Assembly: GCF_943192895.1 (NCBI RefSeq) | Contig: NZ_CALPCB010000005.1 | Location: 62,001-126,000 of the forward strand | Source of the DNA: Veillonella_A intestinalis | GTDB lineage: Bacteria; Bacillota; Negativicutes; Veillonellales; Veillonellaceae | Reading direction: 5' to 3' | DNA: 64,000 nt | Shown: positions 53,481 through 61,662 of the stretch, piece by piece | Numbering within the stretch: the first letter of the stretch is position 1 | Layout: the number at the start of each line of letters is the position of its first letter | The notes under the pieces: generated by a model | Seen by the model: only the letters and a program-made list of their open reading frames with translations | What the model was told of the DNA's origin: nothing | Database searches by the model: none | Position numbers and translations under genes: made by a program

Positions 53481-53855
53481 TTATTTTTCATCATTTTCAT
53501 TGATGTAAATATATTTATCCTTCTTTAATTTAGAGATTACTTCAGGAACCATACCAATAAGACGATCAAAACCGCTGTATTTAGCAGAACCTTTAATGTT
53601 GAAGAGTTCAACACGTTCACCTTTAATTACAAGAATAGCTGTAGGTTCCATTTTAGCGCCGCCACCAGCACCGCCACATTCAGCTTTACCAGCGCCACCG
53701 CTACCAAAGCCCATAGTTACATCAACAAAAGGAACTAATGTAGCATCGCCAATTTGAATCGCTTCACCTACCACAGTTTCTACTTTAATCATATCTTTGA
53801 ATTTTTCAAAAATTGGCTCCAAATTATCTTTAATAAAAGTGCATTTATTTTCCAT
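53481..53855 (-). CDS. ytfJ: GerW/YtfJ-family protein
   Basis: A 124-aa protein of the GerW family. It has VVGEAIQIGDATLVPFVDVTMGFGSGG, a glycine-rich AGKAECGGAGGGAKMEPTAILVI loop and the final FNIKGS...LIGMVPEVI. In Bacillus the relative is a spore-associated germination/outgrowth protein. ATG 53855 has AAGGAGGATA upstream; the ORF from 53888 extends past it. The next gene is DUF2953, the same pair as B. subtilis ytfI-ytfJ. In a non-spore-forming diderm, the role must be different or is a relic. Confidence 0.85.
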   Translation of the reverse strand: MENKCTFIKDNLEPIFEKFKDMIKVETVVGEAIQIGDATLVPFVDVTMGFGSGGAGKAECGGAGGGAKMEPTAILVIKGERVELFNIKGSAKYSGFDRLIGMVPEVISKLKKDKYIYINENDEK

Positions 53856-53921
53856 GAGTATCCTCCTTATATTGCATGTGTACTTCACACCAGTTATGGT
53901 TTCGTTATTTTATTCTGAATA

Positions 53922-54920
53922 TTAAGCTGCCATAGCTTTATCATTATCGTCTGTATTTGCCTCAGCTTGCTTCTTAGCTTTTTGCGCTTTGCGATAGCGC
54001 CAACCAGCTTTTACCGCATCAATTAATAACGCTCGTACTGGTTGAGATACAGCAAATAAAGTCCCATACCAAGCTAAGACACCAGGGCTAATATGTCCAC
54101 GAATTTCAAAACTACCTTTGCAAATTGGCTCTACATAACTCAATTCTACATGCGCCATTTTTTCAGGCCAAATAGAATATAAAGCTGCAGCGGTTAATCC
54201 CATTTTATAAGGGTCACCCGTGCCAAATTGACCTTCAATATGACAGTAACGTGGCTTAGAATGATTGTAGCAACGTTTAGTTACTAATAAAAGCTTTTCA
54301 TACAAAGCACCATTCAACACATGTTTTAACCACCAACGTTTATGAGGGTCTTCTTCTTTTTTAATTTTTGCTTCGGTAGCTTCTTCTGTTGTTGTATCTT
54401 CTGTAGCCACTACCTCTTTATTAGCTGTTTCCGTCTCAGTTTTTGATGGATTTTCAACATTACTACCAAAGGTAGATTTGATTGGTTTCTCCATAGTTTC
54501 TTCAATTCGTTCAATGGGATTCCCTTCCGCATCAAAGCGAACCTGTTTAACAACTTTAACGGTTTCTGTAGTTGGTTCTTCTACTTGTGTCCGATAAGGC
54601 TCTAATTCCTCTTCATATACTTTAGATTCATCAGGATCTTCCGTTTCTTCTGCCACACGGCGAGATAGCCAATCTTCATAATCTCGTACAGCGCCTAATT
54701 TGGCTTTGCGCAAAATATATACTTCTTTAAAAAACGGTTTACCTTGTTCATATATAAAATGTATACGGAACATTTTACCCCACCATTGGATATAAAAGCG
54801 GAATTTATATGGCTTACGAGTCACCAATTCTACAGCATAGCTAATAGGGTTAAAAATAGCAACAACGATCAGAATAAAAATAACCAGTAGCACTATGGCT
54901 AATCCGGTCACAGGCAACAC
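53922..54920 (-). CDS. ytfI: DUF2953 membrane protein (YtfI-like)
   Basis: The 332-aa protein has one N-terminal membrane segment (GLAIVLLVIFILIVVAIF), a beta-rich start (YKFRFYIQWWGKMFRIHFIYEQGKP), then a long acidic linker rich in E, T and K (residues about 90-190). The C-terminal half has YCHIEGQFGTGDPYKMGL and the ends typical of DUF2953. Function is unknown. The start is GTG 54920, or TTG three bases later, both near AGGAGGG. It is adjacent to ytfJ, as in Bacillus. Confidence 0.75.
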   Translation of the reverse strand: MLPVTGLAIVLLVIFILIVVAIFNPISYAVELVTRKPYKFRFYIQWWGKMFRIHFIYEQGKPFFKEVYILRKAKLGAVRDYEDWLSRRVAEETEDPDESKVYEEELEPYRTQVEEPTTETVKVVKQVRFDAEGNPIERIEETMEKPIKSTFGSNVENPSKTETETANKEVVATEDTTTEEATEAKIKKEEDPHKRWWLKHVLNGALYEKLLLVTKRCYNHSKPRYCHIEGQFGTGDPYKMGLTAAALYSIWPEKMAHVELSYVEPICKGSFEIRGHISPGVLAWYGTLFAVSQPVRALLIDAVKAGWRYRKAQKAKKQAEANTDDNDKAMAA

Positions 54921-55050
54921 CTACCCTCCTATTACAATCTTTGCGGTTTTCTCTATATCCGCTGTACTTCTTCTATCCTCAAAAAGGCATTCTTTTAAAT
55001 ATTCTCCATGAGAATAAGAAAATCCTTTATTTTATCAAAAAATCTTCTAT

Positions 55051-55629
55051 TTAGTTTTCAATACCTAAACGTGCTAACACACCTTGTTGGTAATAATGTT
55101 TCACTTCTTCCATAGAAGTAACTAAATCGGCTGTTTCAATGAGCCAATCAGGGGCGCCTCGCCCTGTAAATACAACTTCTGTATTCGATGAACGATGAGC
55201 CAATAAATCTTCTGTCTCTTTTCGCGTAATTAAATCAAAGAATAAAGCCATTACATATTCATCGAGAACTACTAAATCATATTCACCTGAGGAAATTGCT
55301 TCTTTAGCGCGCTCCATACCTTTAGCGATTAATGCTACATAATCTGCCGGTGGCTTACCTACAGGAAATACCACTACTTCATCACCCCAGCGAGCTAATT
55401 CTTCTTTTGATTTTACCCCTTCTTGAATAATGAAAAACGGCTTACCTACCGTTTCTAAGGTCATATTTGGTAAGTTTGGTAAAATATTATGTTCACTATA
55501 TACTTTAGATTTCATAAATTGTAAAAATAAAACTTTTTTACCTGCCCCTAAAGCACGAATAGCAAGACCCATGGCTGCTGTCGTTTTACCTTTACCATCA
55601 CCCGTATAGACTTGCACATACGTATTCAT
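55051..55629 (-). CDS. cobO: Cob(I)alamin adenosyltransferase (CobA/CobO/BtuR type)
   Basis: It attaches the adenosyl group from ATP to cob(I)alamin to make coenzyme B12. The 192-aa product has an N-terminal P-loop GDGKGKTTAAMGLAIRA, VLFLQFMK, the Walker-B like LVVLDEYVMA, and VVFTGRGAPDWLIETADLVTSM. The start is ATG 55629 or 55632, both after GAGGAGG; an upstream ATG at 55653 is inside the site. B12-dependent MetH is in the same window, so the cofactor is needed, although MetH uses methylcobalamin. Confidence 0.92.
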   Translation of the reverse strand: MNTYVQVYTGDGKGKTTAAMGLAIRALGAGKKVLFLQFMKSKVYSEHNILPNLPNMTLETVGKPFFIIQEGVKSKEELARWGDEVVVFPVGKPPADYVALIAKGMERAKEAISSGEYDLVVLDEYVMALFFDLITRKETEDLLAHRSSNTEVVFTGRGAPDWLIETADLVTSMEEVKHYYQQGVLARLGIEN

Positions 55630-55711
55630 CATAGACCTCCTCAATATAATCATATATTATTATTTTACCACATCTGTTTGTTTCGCGTTATATAAAAAGG
55701 GTATATTTCAA

Positions 55712-55757
55712 AAAAATAATGCTGAAGTCATGCCCATTTTACATGACTTCAGCATTC
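55712..55757 (-). terminator. Terminator of the M23 peptidase gene
   Basis: AATGCTGAAGTCATG and CATGACTTCAGCATT form a 15-bp stem with a short loop; on the minus strand ATTTTTTTG follows. Confidence 0.85.
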
Positions 55758-55832
55758 ATTGCTTTAAATTACTAATTAAATATCTCTTACAACACCTTAA
55801 GGCACTATAGAAATTAAAATACATACTATTAA

Positions 55833-56804
55833 TTATTGAATGGGCAAGAATAACATAGGATCTACCGCTACACCATTAATATTCACTTCATAGTGCAAAT
55901 GACTGCCGGTGCTCTTTCCAGTACTCCCCATTAAAGCTACCGTATCCCCTTGTTTTACTTGCATACCTTCATGCACTAATACCACCGATGTATGACCATA
56001 ACGAGTGACGAAACCATTGCCATGATCAATTTCAACTAAATTACCATAGCCGCCACTTGTACTACCAGCAAAAGTAACCGTACCTGCCGCTGTTGCCATA
56101 ATTGGTGTGCCATAATCATTAGCAATATCCAATCCTTCATGAGTGGCTGCCCCACCATATACAGGATCAACACGACCACCAAAACTAGAGGTAATAACCC
56201 CTTTAGTTGGCCAAATTGAAGGCATTGTAGTTGTAGCCCCAGGATTATTAGAAGCAAACGCTACAGACTGCAAATCACGAATATTTTGGCCCGCTCCATC
56301 ACGTAAAATATTACGCAACATATAAAATGAAGCCATTCGTTGTTGTGCTACCCTATCTAAGTGGGATAATTTAGCTGATAAACTCGTTACTGAAGTTGGA
56401 TTAGAGCTTGCGGCTACTGAACTAGCACCGCCAGGCTCTTCTTTATCACTACTTGTCGTAGGCGTCTGAGCTTCCCCACCACCTTGTGGTATAGTACCGC
56501 TTTCAGAACCCTTTACCATTTGACGAATCTCCTTGTCTAATTGATCAAGAGATTCCATCTTCTTATCTAAAATTTCTGTCTTTTGCTGCAATAACTTTAA
56601 TTGTTCAGTTTGCAATTGTGTTTGTTGACGAAGTTGCATTACCTCTGCTTGTCGTGAAATCCCCCAAATACCAAATATAAGGGCTACCACTACAATAGCA
56701 ACAATAATGCCAACTACTAAACGAAATTGTTTTTTAGTCATTTGCAGCGTGTACGAATCGCCCTGACTTTGCACCTGCTGTGCCAAAAAGCCTGGTAGTT
56801 TCAT
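55833..56804 (-). CDS. M23-family (LytM) peptidase, membrane-anchored
   Basis: The 323-aa protein is a peptidoglycan endopeptidase or regulator. It has an N-terminal cytoplasmic tail, one membrane segment (LVVGIIVAIVVVALIFGIW) and a coiled coil (MQLRQQTQLQTEQLKLLQQ). After a Ser/Thr/Pro-rich linker comes the LytM domain with the zinc ligands in HEGLDIAN, GFVTRYGH and GSHLHYEV. All four zinc-binding positions look present, so it is probably catalytically active in the envelope. It lies 21 bases after the DUF4446 gene. Confidence 0.9.
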   Translation of the reverse strand: MKLPGFLAQQVQSQGDSYTLQMTKKQFRLVVGIIVAIVVVALIFGIWGISRQAEVMQLRQQTQLQTEQLKLLQQKTEILDKKMESLDQLDKEIRQMVKGSESGTIPQGGGEAQTPTTSSDKEEPGGASSVAASSNPTSVTSLSAKLSHLDRVAQQRMASFYMLRNILRDGAGQNIRDLQSVAFASNNPGATTTMPSIWPTKGVITSSFGGRVDPVYGGAATHEGLDIANDYGTPIMATAAGTVTFAGSTSGGYGNLVEIDHGNGFVTRYGHTSVVLVHEGMQVKQGDTVALMGSTGKSTGSHLHYEVNINGVAVDPMLFLPIQ

Positions 56805-56825
56805 ACTATCACCACATCCTATCTT

Positions 56826-57347
56826 TTATTTAACCACCGAAGCACTAATCAACGCTTCTTCATTACTCTTTGTACCTAGTGCTTCTTGTAAACTTTCCAT
56901 TTCTTCTTGTGAAAGGCTTGCCAAACTTTTACCTTTTACAATAGGTTTACTAAAAATACGTGATTCACTACGACCGTATACACTAGATATACAAATCCCA
57001 TTATTATTTCCATCTAATAAAGTAACGGAAAAGGATAAATCATTGCCAATATTTTCAAAGGCATTATATTTAACAAAGCCAATCTTTTGAAATGTGTTAT
57101 GTTGTGTTGTTTGAATTGCTTGTTGCTGTTGAAATAAATTTTCAATGGATTCGGCAGCATCGCGCAACTCTTTAATTTCCACGGATAATTTCCGTTCTAA
57201 ACTACTGCCATTTTCGCCGCGCATAAAATATTCATATCGTTTACTAAGCGAATTTATTTTACTCTGCAATACGAGGCAATAAAGAAATAATACAATGAGT
57301 AATAAACCGCCACCAATGACGATCCAAAGTTGCATATTTTCTAACAT
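56826..57347 (-). CDS. DUF4446 family protein
   Basis: A 173-aa protein with an N-terminal membrane segment (LWIVIGGGLLLIVLFLY) and a helical region. Then comes the conserved DUF4446 part (IGFVKYNAFENIGNDLSFSVTLLDGNNNG, ISSVYGRSESRIFSKPI). The function is unknown. This family often lies near parAB in Clostridia, and here it is two genes downstream of parB. A cell envelope role is plausible from its membrane anchor. Confidence 0.85.
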   Translation of the reverse strand: MLENMQLWIVIGGGLLLIVLFLYCLVLQSKINSLSKRYEYFMRGENGSSLERKLSVEIKELRDAAESIENLFQQQQAIQTTQHNTFQKIGFVKYNAFENIGNDLSFSVTLLDGNNNGICISSVYGRSESRIFSKPIVKGKSLASLSQEEMESLQEALGTKSNEEALISASVVK

Positions 57348-57395
57348 GATTTGCCTTTCTATTTTAAATTATACGAATATAATGAATTTACAATG

Positions 57396-58619
57396 TTATA
57401 ATTCAGCCGCAAAGGGACTAAGGGCACGGTCTAGTATACCATGTAATGACGCAATTAGCACGCCATAATTTACAATTGGCACACCTTGTTCTTGTGAAAC
57501 TTCTAAACGCCGCAATACTTCACGACGAGTCAACATACAAGCGCCACAATGAATAATTAAATCAAAAGACCGTACATCATCTGGAAATGCACCACCGCTA
57601 GTCCATTGCAAGTCTAAATTTTCATGACCAGCTTGCTTAAGCCAGCGTGGAATTTTTACACTACCAATATCATCACATTGACGATGATGGGTACAACCTT
57701 CACTAATCAGAACTTTTGCACCACTTTTTAGTTCTTTCACCGCTTTAACACCAGCTGCTAAGGTTTTCAAATCCCCTTTAAAACGGGCCATTAAAATTGA
57801 AAAAGAAGTTAATGGAATATCCTCTGGCACTTGTGCCGCTACGGCTTCAAAAGCCTGCGAATCTGTAATAACTAATTTAGGTTTAACTCCTAATTTAGCT
57901 AACGAAGCTGCTACTTCTTCCGTTTGAACAACTAAACTCATACCATGAGCATCTAAAATTTCACGAATCATTTGTACTTGCGGTAAAATAAGCCGACCTT
58001 TAGGTGCCGCTGCATCAATAGGGCAAACTAATACAATTAAATCATGAGGTTCTACTAAGCCAGCTAATAGACTCTGTTCCTCTTGATCTTTAGGTCGCAT
58101 AGAGCCTAATTGATTTAAAATTGCCCCTTGTTGCTCCTTATGTAATAAATTTGCACTTATATAAGGAAGCTTAAAATCACGCAATACATCAGCATTTTGC
58201 GCCATATAGGTATCACCATCAATGGCATCGACTTCATTAAGTACCAATAAGGTAGTCACTTTTTTTGCTTGTAACAAACTAAGCCAAGCTATATCAGCTT
58301 CACTAGGTGCTGCATCTGTTTTTAACACATACACCGCCATATTTATGCGTGGCAATAACTCTTTCGTCTTACCAATGCGCAAAGGACCTAATTCTGATGT
58401 ATCATCTACACCTGCGGTGTCTGTAATAACAACAGGCCCTAATGGCAAAATTTCCATAGCCTTACTCACTGGGTCTGTTGTTGTCCCTGCTACATCAGAA
58501 ACAAGAGCTATAGGTTGCCCTGTTAACATATTAATCAAGGTTGATTTACCTGCATTACACCGTCCAAAAAATCCGATATGAACTCTATTAGCTTTTGGCG
58601 TTTGTTCCATTGTTGTCAT
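57396..58619 (-). CDS. hydF: [FeFe]-hydrogenase maturation GTPase HydF
   Basis: HydF is the scaffold and GTPase for assembly of the H-cluster's 2Fe subsite. The 407-aa protein has an Era/TrmE-like GTPase domain (G1 GRCNAGKST, G2 AGTTTDP, G3 DTAG) and a C-terminal domain with the cluster ligands in GCTHHRQCDD and IHCGACMLTR. The hydE, hydG and hydA partners are not in this window. A [FeFe] hydrogenase elsewhere in the genome is implied. It lies 31 bases after parB, apparently in the same transcript. Confidence 0.93.
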   Translation of the reverse strand: MTTMEQTPKANRVHIGFFGRCNAGKSTLINMLTGQPIALVSDVAGTTTDPVSKAMEILPLGPVVITDTAGVDDTSELGPLRIGKTKELLPRINMAVYVLKTDAAPSEADIAWLSLLQAKKVTTLLVLNEVDAIDGDTYMAQNADVLRDFKLPYISANLLHKEQQGAILNQLGSMRPKDQEEQSLLAGLVEPHDLIVLVCPIDAAAPKGRLILPQVQMIREILDAHGMSLVVQTEEVAASLAKLGVKPKLVITDSQAFEAVAAQVPEDIPLTSFSILMARFKGDLKTLAAGVKAVKELKSGAKVLISEGCTHHRQCDDIGSVKIPRWLKQAGHENLDLQWTSGGAFPDDVRSFDLIIHCGACMLTRREVLRRLEVSQEQGVPIVNYGVLIASLHGILDRALSPFAAEL

Positions 58620-58650
58620 CGCTTCTTACTACCTGCCTCTATTATACGCA

Positions 58651-59634
58651 TTAAACGTGAAATGAAATTGAACCTATATCCTCAGATTCATCGTGTGCAG
58701 GGGAAGCTCCCTTAACTTCACCCATCCCTTGGGCCTCTAAATATTCGATAAGATAAGCCAGTTCTTCTTCATTTTTAAAGGCTATCTCCATCTTCCCTTG
58801 TACTTTTTTACCTACTTTTACTTTTATATCTACAGGCATACCTAAACTTACCTTTAAACGATCCATAATCGCTCGTAATTCAGCTGTATTATGTGGGTTT
58901 TGCTTAGCTTTTTGTCCCTGTTGCTGCTTATCCTCTAATAACTTCTTAACTAGAGTTTCTACTTGTCTTGCCGTTAATTCTTTCTCTTTAATTAACTGCA
59001 ACGCTTCTTTCTGTAACTCTTTATTTTTTAAACTTAACAAAGGTCTTGCTTGGCCAATAGTAATATCTCCTACCGATAATTCCACCAACACAAAATCTGG
59101 TAAATTTAAAAGACGTACCATATTAGCCACATGAGAACGACTTCGTCCAAGACGGCTAGCTATTTCCTCTTGCGTCTTTTTAAACGTTTCCATCAACCGC
59201 TTATACGCATACGCTTCTTCTACAGGGTCTAAATCTTGACGCTGTAGATTTTCAACTAATGCAATTTCTGTAATTTGTTCTGAACTGTAATCTTTAATAA
59301 CTACAGGAATAGTGGTAAAACCAGCTAATTGAGCTGCCCGCCAACGACGTTCACCAGCTACAATTTGATATATATCTCCCTGCTTACTCACCACAATAGG
59401 CTGAATTAAGCCATGCTGTTTTATTGACTCTACTAATGTAGCCATTTCATCTTCTAAAAAATGACGCCGTGGCTGATTTGGATTTGGTGTAATATCTGTC
59501 AGGGCTAATTCTACTAGCCCGGTTTGCTTATTTTTTATTTCCTCACTAACCAATACCTCTTTAGCATCAGCTTGTGGCATTAGCGAAAGAACACCTCTAC
59601 CTAGGCCACCTTTTTTCTTAGTATCTCTAGCCAT
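58651..59634 (-). CDS. parB: Chromosome-partitioning protein ParB
   Basis: The 327-aa CTPase and DNA-binding protein loads at parS sites and spreads along DNA. Visible parts are the N-terminal PNPNQPRRHF, the CTP-binding GERRWRAAQLAG, ENLQRQDLDPVEEA, the helix-turn-helix TQEEIASRLGRSRSHVANMVRLL, and a C-terminal dimer domain. Two perfect parS sites lie upstream of parA. The start overlaps the parA end by eight bases. This is the chromosomal, not plasmid, type. Confidence 0.95.
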   Translation of the reverse strand: MARDTKKKGGLGRGVLSLMPQADAKEVLVSEEIKNKQTGLVELALTDITPNPNQPRRHFLEDEMATLVESIKQHGLIQPIVVSKQGDIYQIVAGERRWRAAQLAGFTTIPVVIKDYSSEQITEIALVENLQRQDLDPVEEAYAYKRLMETFKKTQEEIASRLGRSRSHVANMVRLLNLPDFVLVELSVGDITIGQARPLLSLKNKELQKEALQLIKEKELTARQVETLVKKLLEDKQQQGQKAKQNPHNTAELRAIMDRLKVSLGMPVDIKVKVGKKVQGKMEIAFKNEEELAYLIEYLEAQGMGEVKGASPAHDESEDIGSISFHV

Positions 59635-60388
59635 TTTTCAAGACCTCCTTCGCTAACTTCATATATACTTCGGCCCCTTTAGACTTAGGATCATAAATAA
59701 TAATCGGCTCACCATAACTAGGTGCTTCACTCAAACGCACATTACGAGGAATAATTGTCTTATATACTTTGGTCGTAAAATATTTTTTAACTTCATCAGC
59801 CACTTGAATGGATAAATTAGTACGTCCATCAAACATGGTTAATAAAACACCTTCTACGTCCAATTTTTCATTTAAGGATTTTTTTACCAAATTAATAGTA
59901 TTCATCAACTGGCTTACCCCTTCCAAAGCGTAAAATTCACTCTGTATAGGAATCAAAACACCATTAGCTGCAACTAAAGCATTTAATGTAAGCAAATCTA
60001 AGGATGGGGGACAGTCGATAAATATATAATCATAATCATCTTTAATTGATTTTAAAGCTTTTTTCAAAATGTATTCACGCTTTGGTAAACCAACTAATTC
60101 AACACCAGCGCCAGCTAAATCAATCGATGCCGGTGCAATTTTAAGCTTTTTAATAGCTGTAGGAACAACTACCTCTCCTACAGCCATGCCATTAATTAGT
60201 ACATCATAAATACAAGTATCTAAATTATCTTTATCAATACCAAGACCACTCGAAGCATTGCCCTGTGGATCCATATCTATAAGCAGAACTTTTTTGCCCA
60301 ATTTGGCAATACAAGCACTTAAATTAACCGATGTCGTTGTTTTTCCTACGCCACCTTTTTGATTAGTAATTGCTATAATCTTTCCCAC
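59627..60388 (-). CDS. parA: Chromosome-partitioning ATPase ParA (Soj)
   Basis: The 253-aa deviant-Walker ATPase moves ParB-parS complexes. KGGVGKTTTSVNLSA is the deviant Walker A with the signature lysine (residues 11-18), IDMDPQGNASSGLG follows, and the second motif is FIDCPPSLDLLTLNAL. The length matches chromosomal Soj proteins. The start follows an AGGTGAG-like site. It heads an operon with parB and, further downstream, hydF. Confidence 0.95.
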   Translation of the reverse strand: MGKIIAITNQKGGVGKTTTSVNLSACIAKLGKKVLLIDMDPQGNASSGLGIDKDNLDTCIYDVLINGMAVGEVVVPTAIKKLKIAPASIDLAGAGVELVGLPKREYILKKALKSIKDDYDYIFIDCPPSLDLLTLNALVAANGVLIPIQSEFYALEGVSQLMNTINLVKKSLNEKLDVEGVLLTMFDGRTNLSIQVADEVKKYFTTKVYKTIIPRNVRLSEAPSYGEPIIIYDPKSKGAEVYMKLAKEVLKNG

Positions 60389-60489
60389 AGGCTCACCTCA
60401 GTTTCTTAATATTAAACACACAAAATATTATACCATACTCACCAGATAAAAACTTGTAAAATACAATAATTTCACCGTTTTAATAAAAA

Positions 60490-60505
60490 TGTTTCACGTG
60501 AAACA
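60490..60505. other. parS site 1
   Basis: TGTTTCACGTGAAACA, a perfect 16-base palindrome, matches the parS consensus exactly. It lies about 100 bases upstream of parA. Confidence 0.95.
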
Positions 60506-60578
60506 TTAAATTTTTCAAATTTCAATCGTATCTTTATCAATTTTCATACGTTCTTCCCCTTCAATTCTATTTTATAAA

Positions 60579-60594
60579 TGTTTCACGTGAAACA
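60579..60594. other. parS site 2
   Basis: A second exact copy of TGTTTCACGTGAAACA, 73 bases from the first site edge to edge. Pairs of parS sites near parAB are typical of the origin region. Confidence 0.95.
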
Positions 60595-60605
60595 TTTATA
60601 AAATT

Positions 60606-60640
60606 AGCCTCCCTTAAAACTTATATTTTAAAGGAGGCAA
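60606..60640 (-). terminator. Terminator of the metF gene
   Basis: GCCTCCCTTAAAA (about 60607-60619) pairs with TTTTAAAGGAGGC (about 60626-60638), with minor mismatches; the minus strand continues CTAATTTTA. It lies between metF and the parS sites. Confidence 0.6.
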
Positions 60641-60713
60641 ATCAATAAAAACCTAATAAAAGCTAACAAGAACGAAAAAACTAATAAAATTATATTCAAT
60701 TTAATTCCATAAT

Positions 60714-61577
60714 TTATATATGATCAATAAGGTAAAGGACCGTCTGAATATCATTAAGAGGCATAATATGAACGCCCTGAGCAATGTTCTTTATCTCCAA
60801 TAATGTTTCTAAGGCAATCTCTAACCCCGCTTCTTTGCCACCCTCTTCCATACGTTTTAAAATATCTTCCGTCAAAGAAATGCCTGGCACCTTTGTATGT
60901 AAGTAATTTGCCATTTTAAAACTTTTCAGAGGAATTAAGCCCAACATCACGGGCACTCCTAAGGGCGAAATCATATCTACAAAACGTTTTGCCTTCTCTA
61001 AATCATAAATAGGTTGTGTCTGAATAAAGTTGGCTCCTGCCTCTATTTTACGAATAAGCTTAGCTTTTTCCTCTTCTAAATCGTCCGCCCCAGGATTACC
61101 GGTAGTACCAATATAAAAATTAGTGGCTTCATCTAAAGGATTACCTGCTAAATCAAAACCTTTATTTAATGTATGGGCAATCTGTAATAGTCCCATGGAA
61201 TCAACTTCAAATACAGCCTTTGCCTCAGGATGATCGCCTCGTGAAGGCTCATCACCAGTAAGAGTCAATATATTATTAACCCCCAAGGCAGCCGCCCCTA
61301 ATAATTCAGCTTGCAAACCTAAAATATTACGGTCACGACAAGTTAAGTGAAAAATTGTATCTATCTGGGCTCGGAATTTTATTAAATGAGCTAAAGCTAT
61401 AGGACTCATACGCAATTTTGCCATCGGACAATCTGCAATATTAATAGCATCAACTTTATCAATTAATTGAGCTGCTTCCTTAAACGTCTTTGTTACAGAA
61501 GCACTCTTAGGTGGGTCTAATTCAACAGTAATTGTGAATTGACCCACTTTATGTTTATCTCGTAATGATCTTACCAT
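60714..61577 (-). CDS. metF: Methylenetetrahydrofolate reductase
   Basis: This FAD-dependent barrel reduces 5,10-methylene-THF to 5-methyl-THF, the methyl donor for MetH encoded just upstream. The 287-aa product has VELDPPKSASV, NIADCPMAKLRMSP, HLTCRDRNILGLQAEL and LTGDEPSRGDHPEAK, plus FIQTQPIYDLEKA. A short C-terminal C1-like domain is absent. The start lies 85 bases after the metH stop, so the two form a methionine unit. Confidence 0.92.
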   Translation of the reverse strand: MVRSLRDKHKVGQFTITVELDPPKSASVTKTFKEAAQLIDKVDAINIADCPMAKLRMSPIALAHLIKFRAQIDTIFHLTCRDRNILGLQAELLGAAALGVNNILTLTGDEPSRGDHPEAKAVFEVDSMGLLQIAHTLNKGFDLAGNPLDEATNFYIGTTGNPGADDLEEEKAKLIRKIEAGANFIQTQPIYDLEKAKRFVDMISPLGVPVMLGLIPLKSFKMANYLHTKVPGISLTEDILKRMEEGGKEAGLEIALETLLEIKNIAQGVHIMPLNDIQTVLYLIDHI

Positions 61578-61662
61578 ACTATCCCCAACTCTCTCTAAAC
61601 TCTATTTCCTATCTACTCTTTTCTAATAAAATATAGCTTAATATATAACTAACAAATACATA

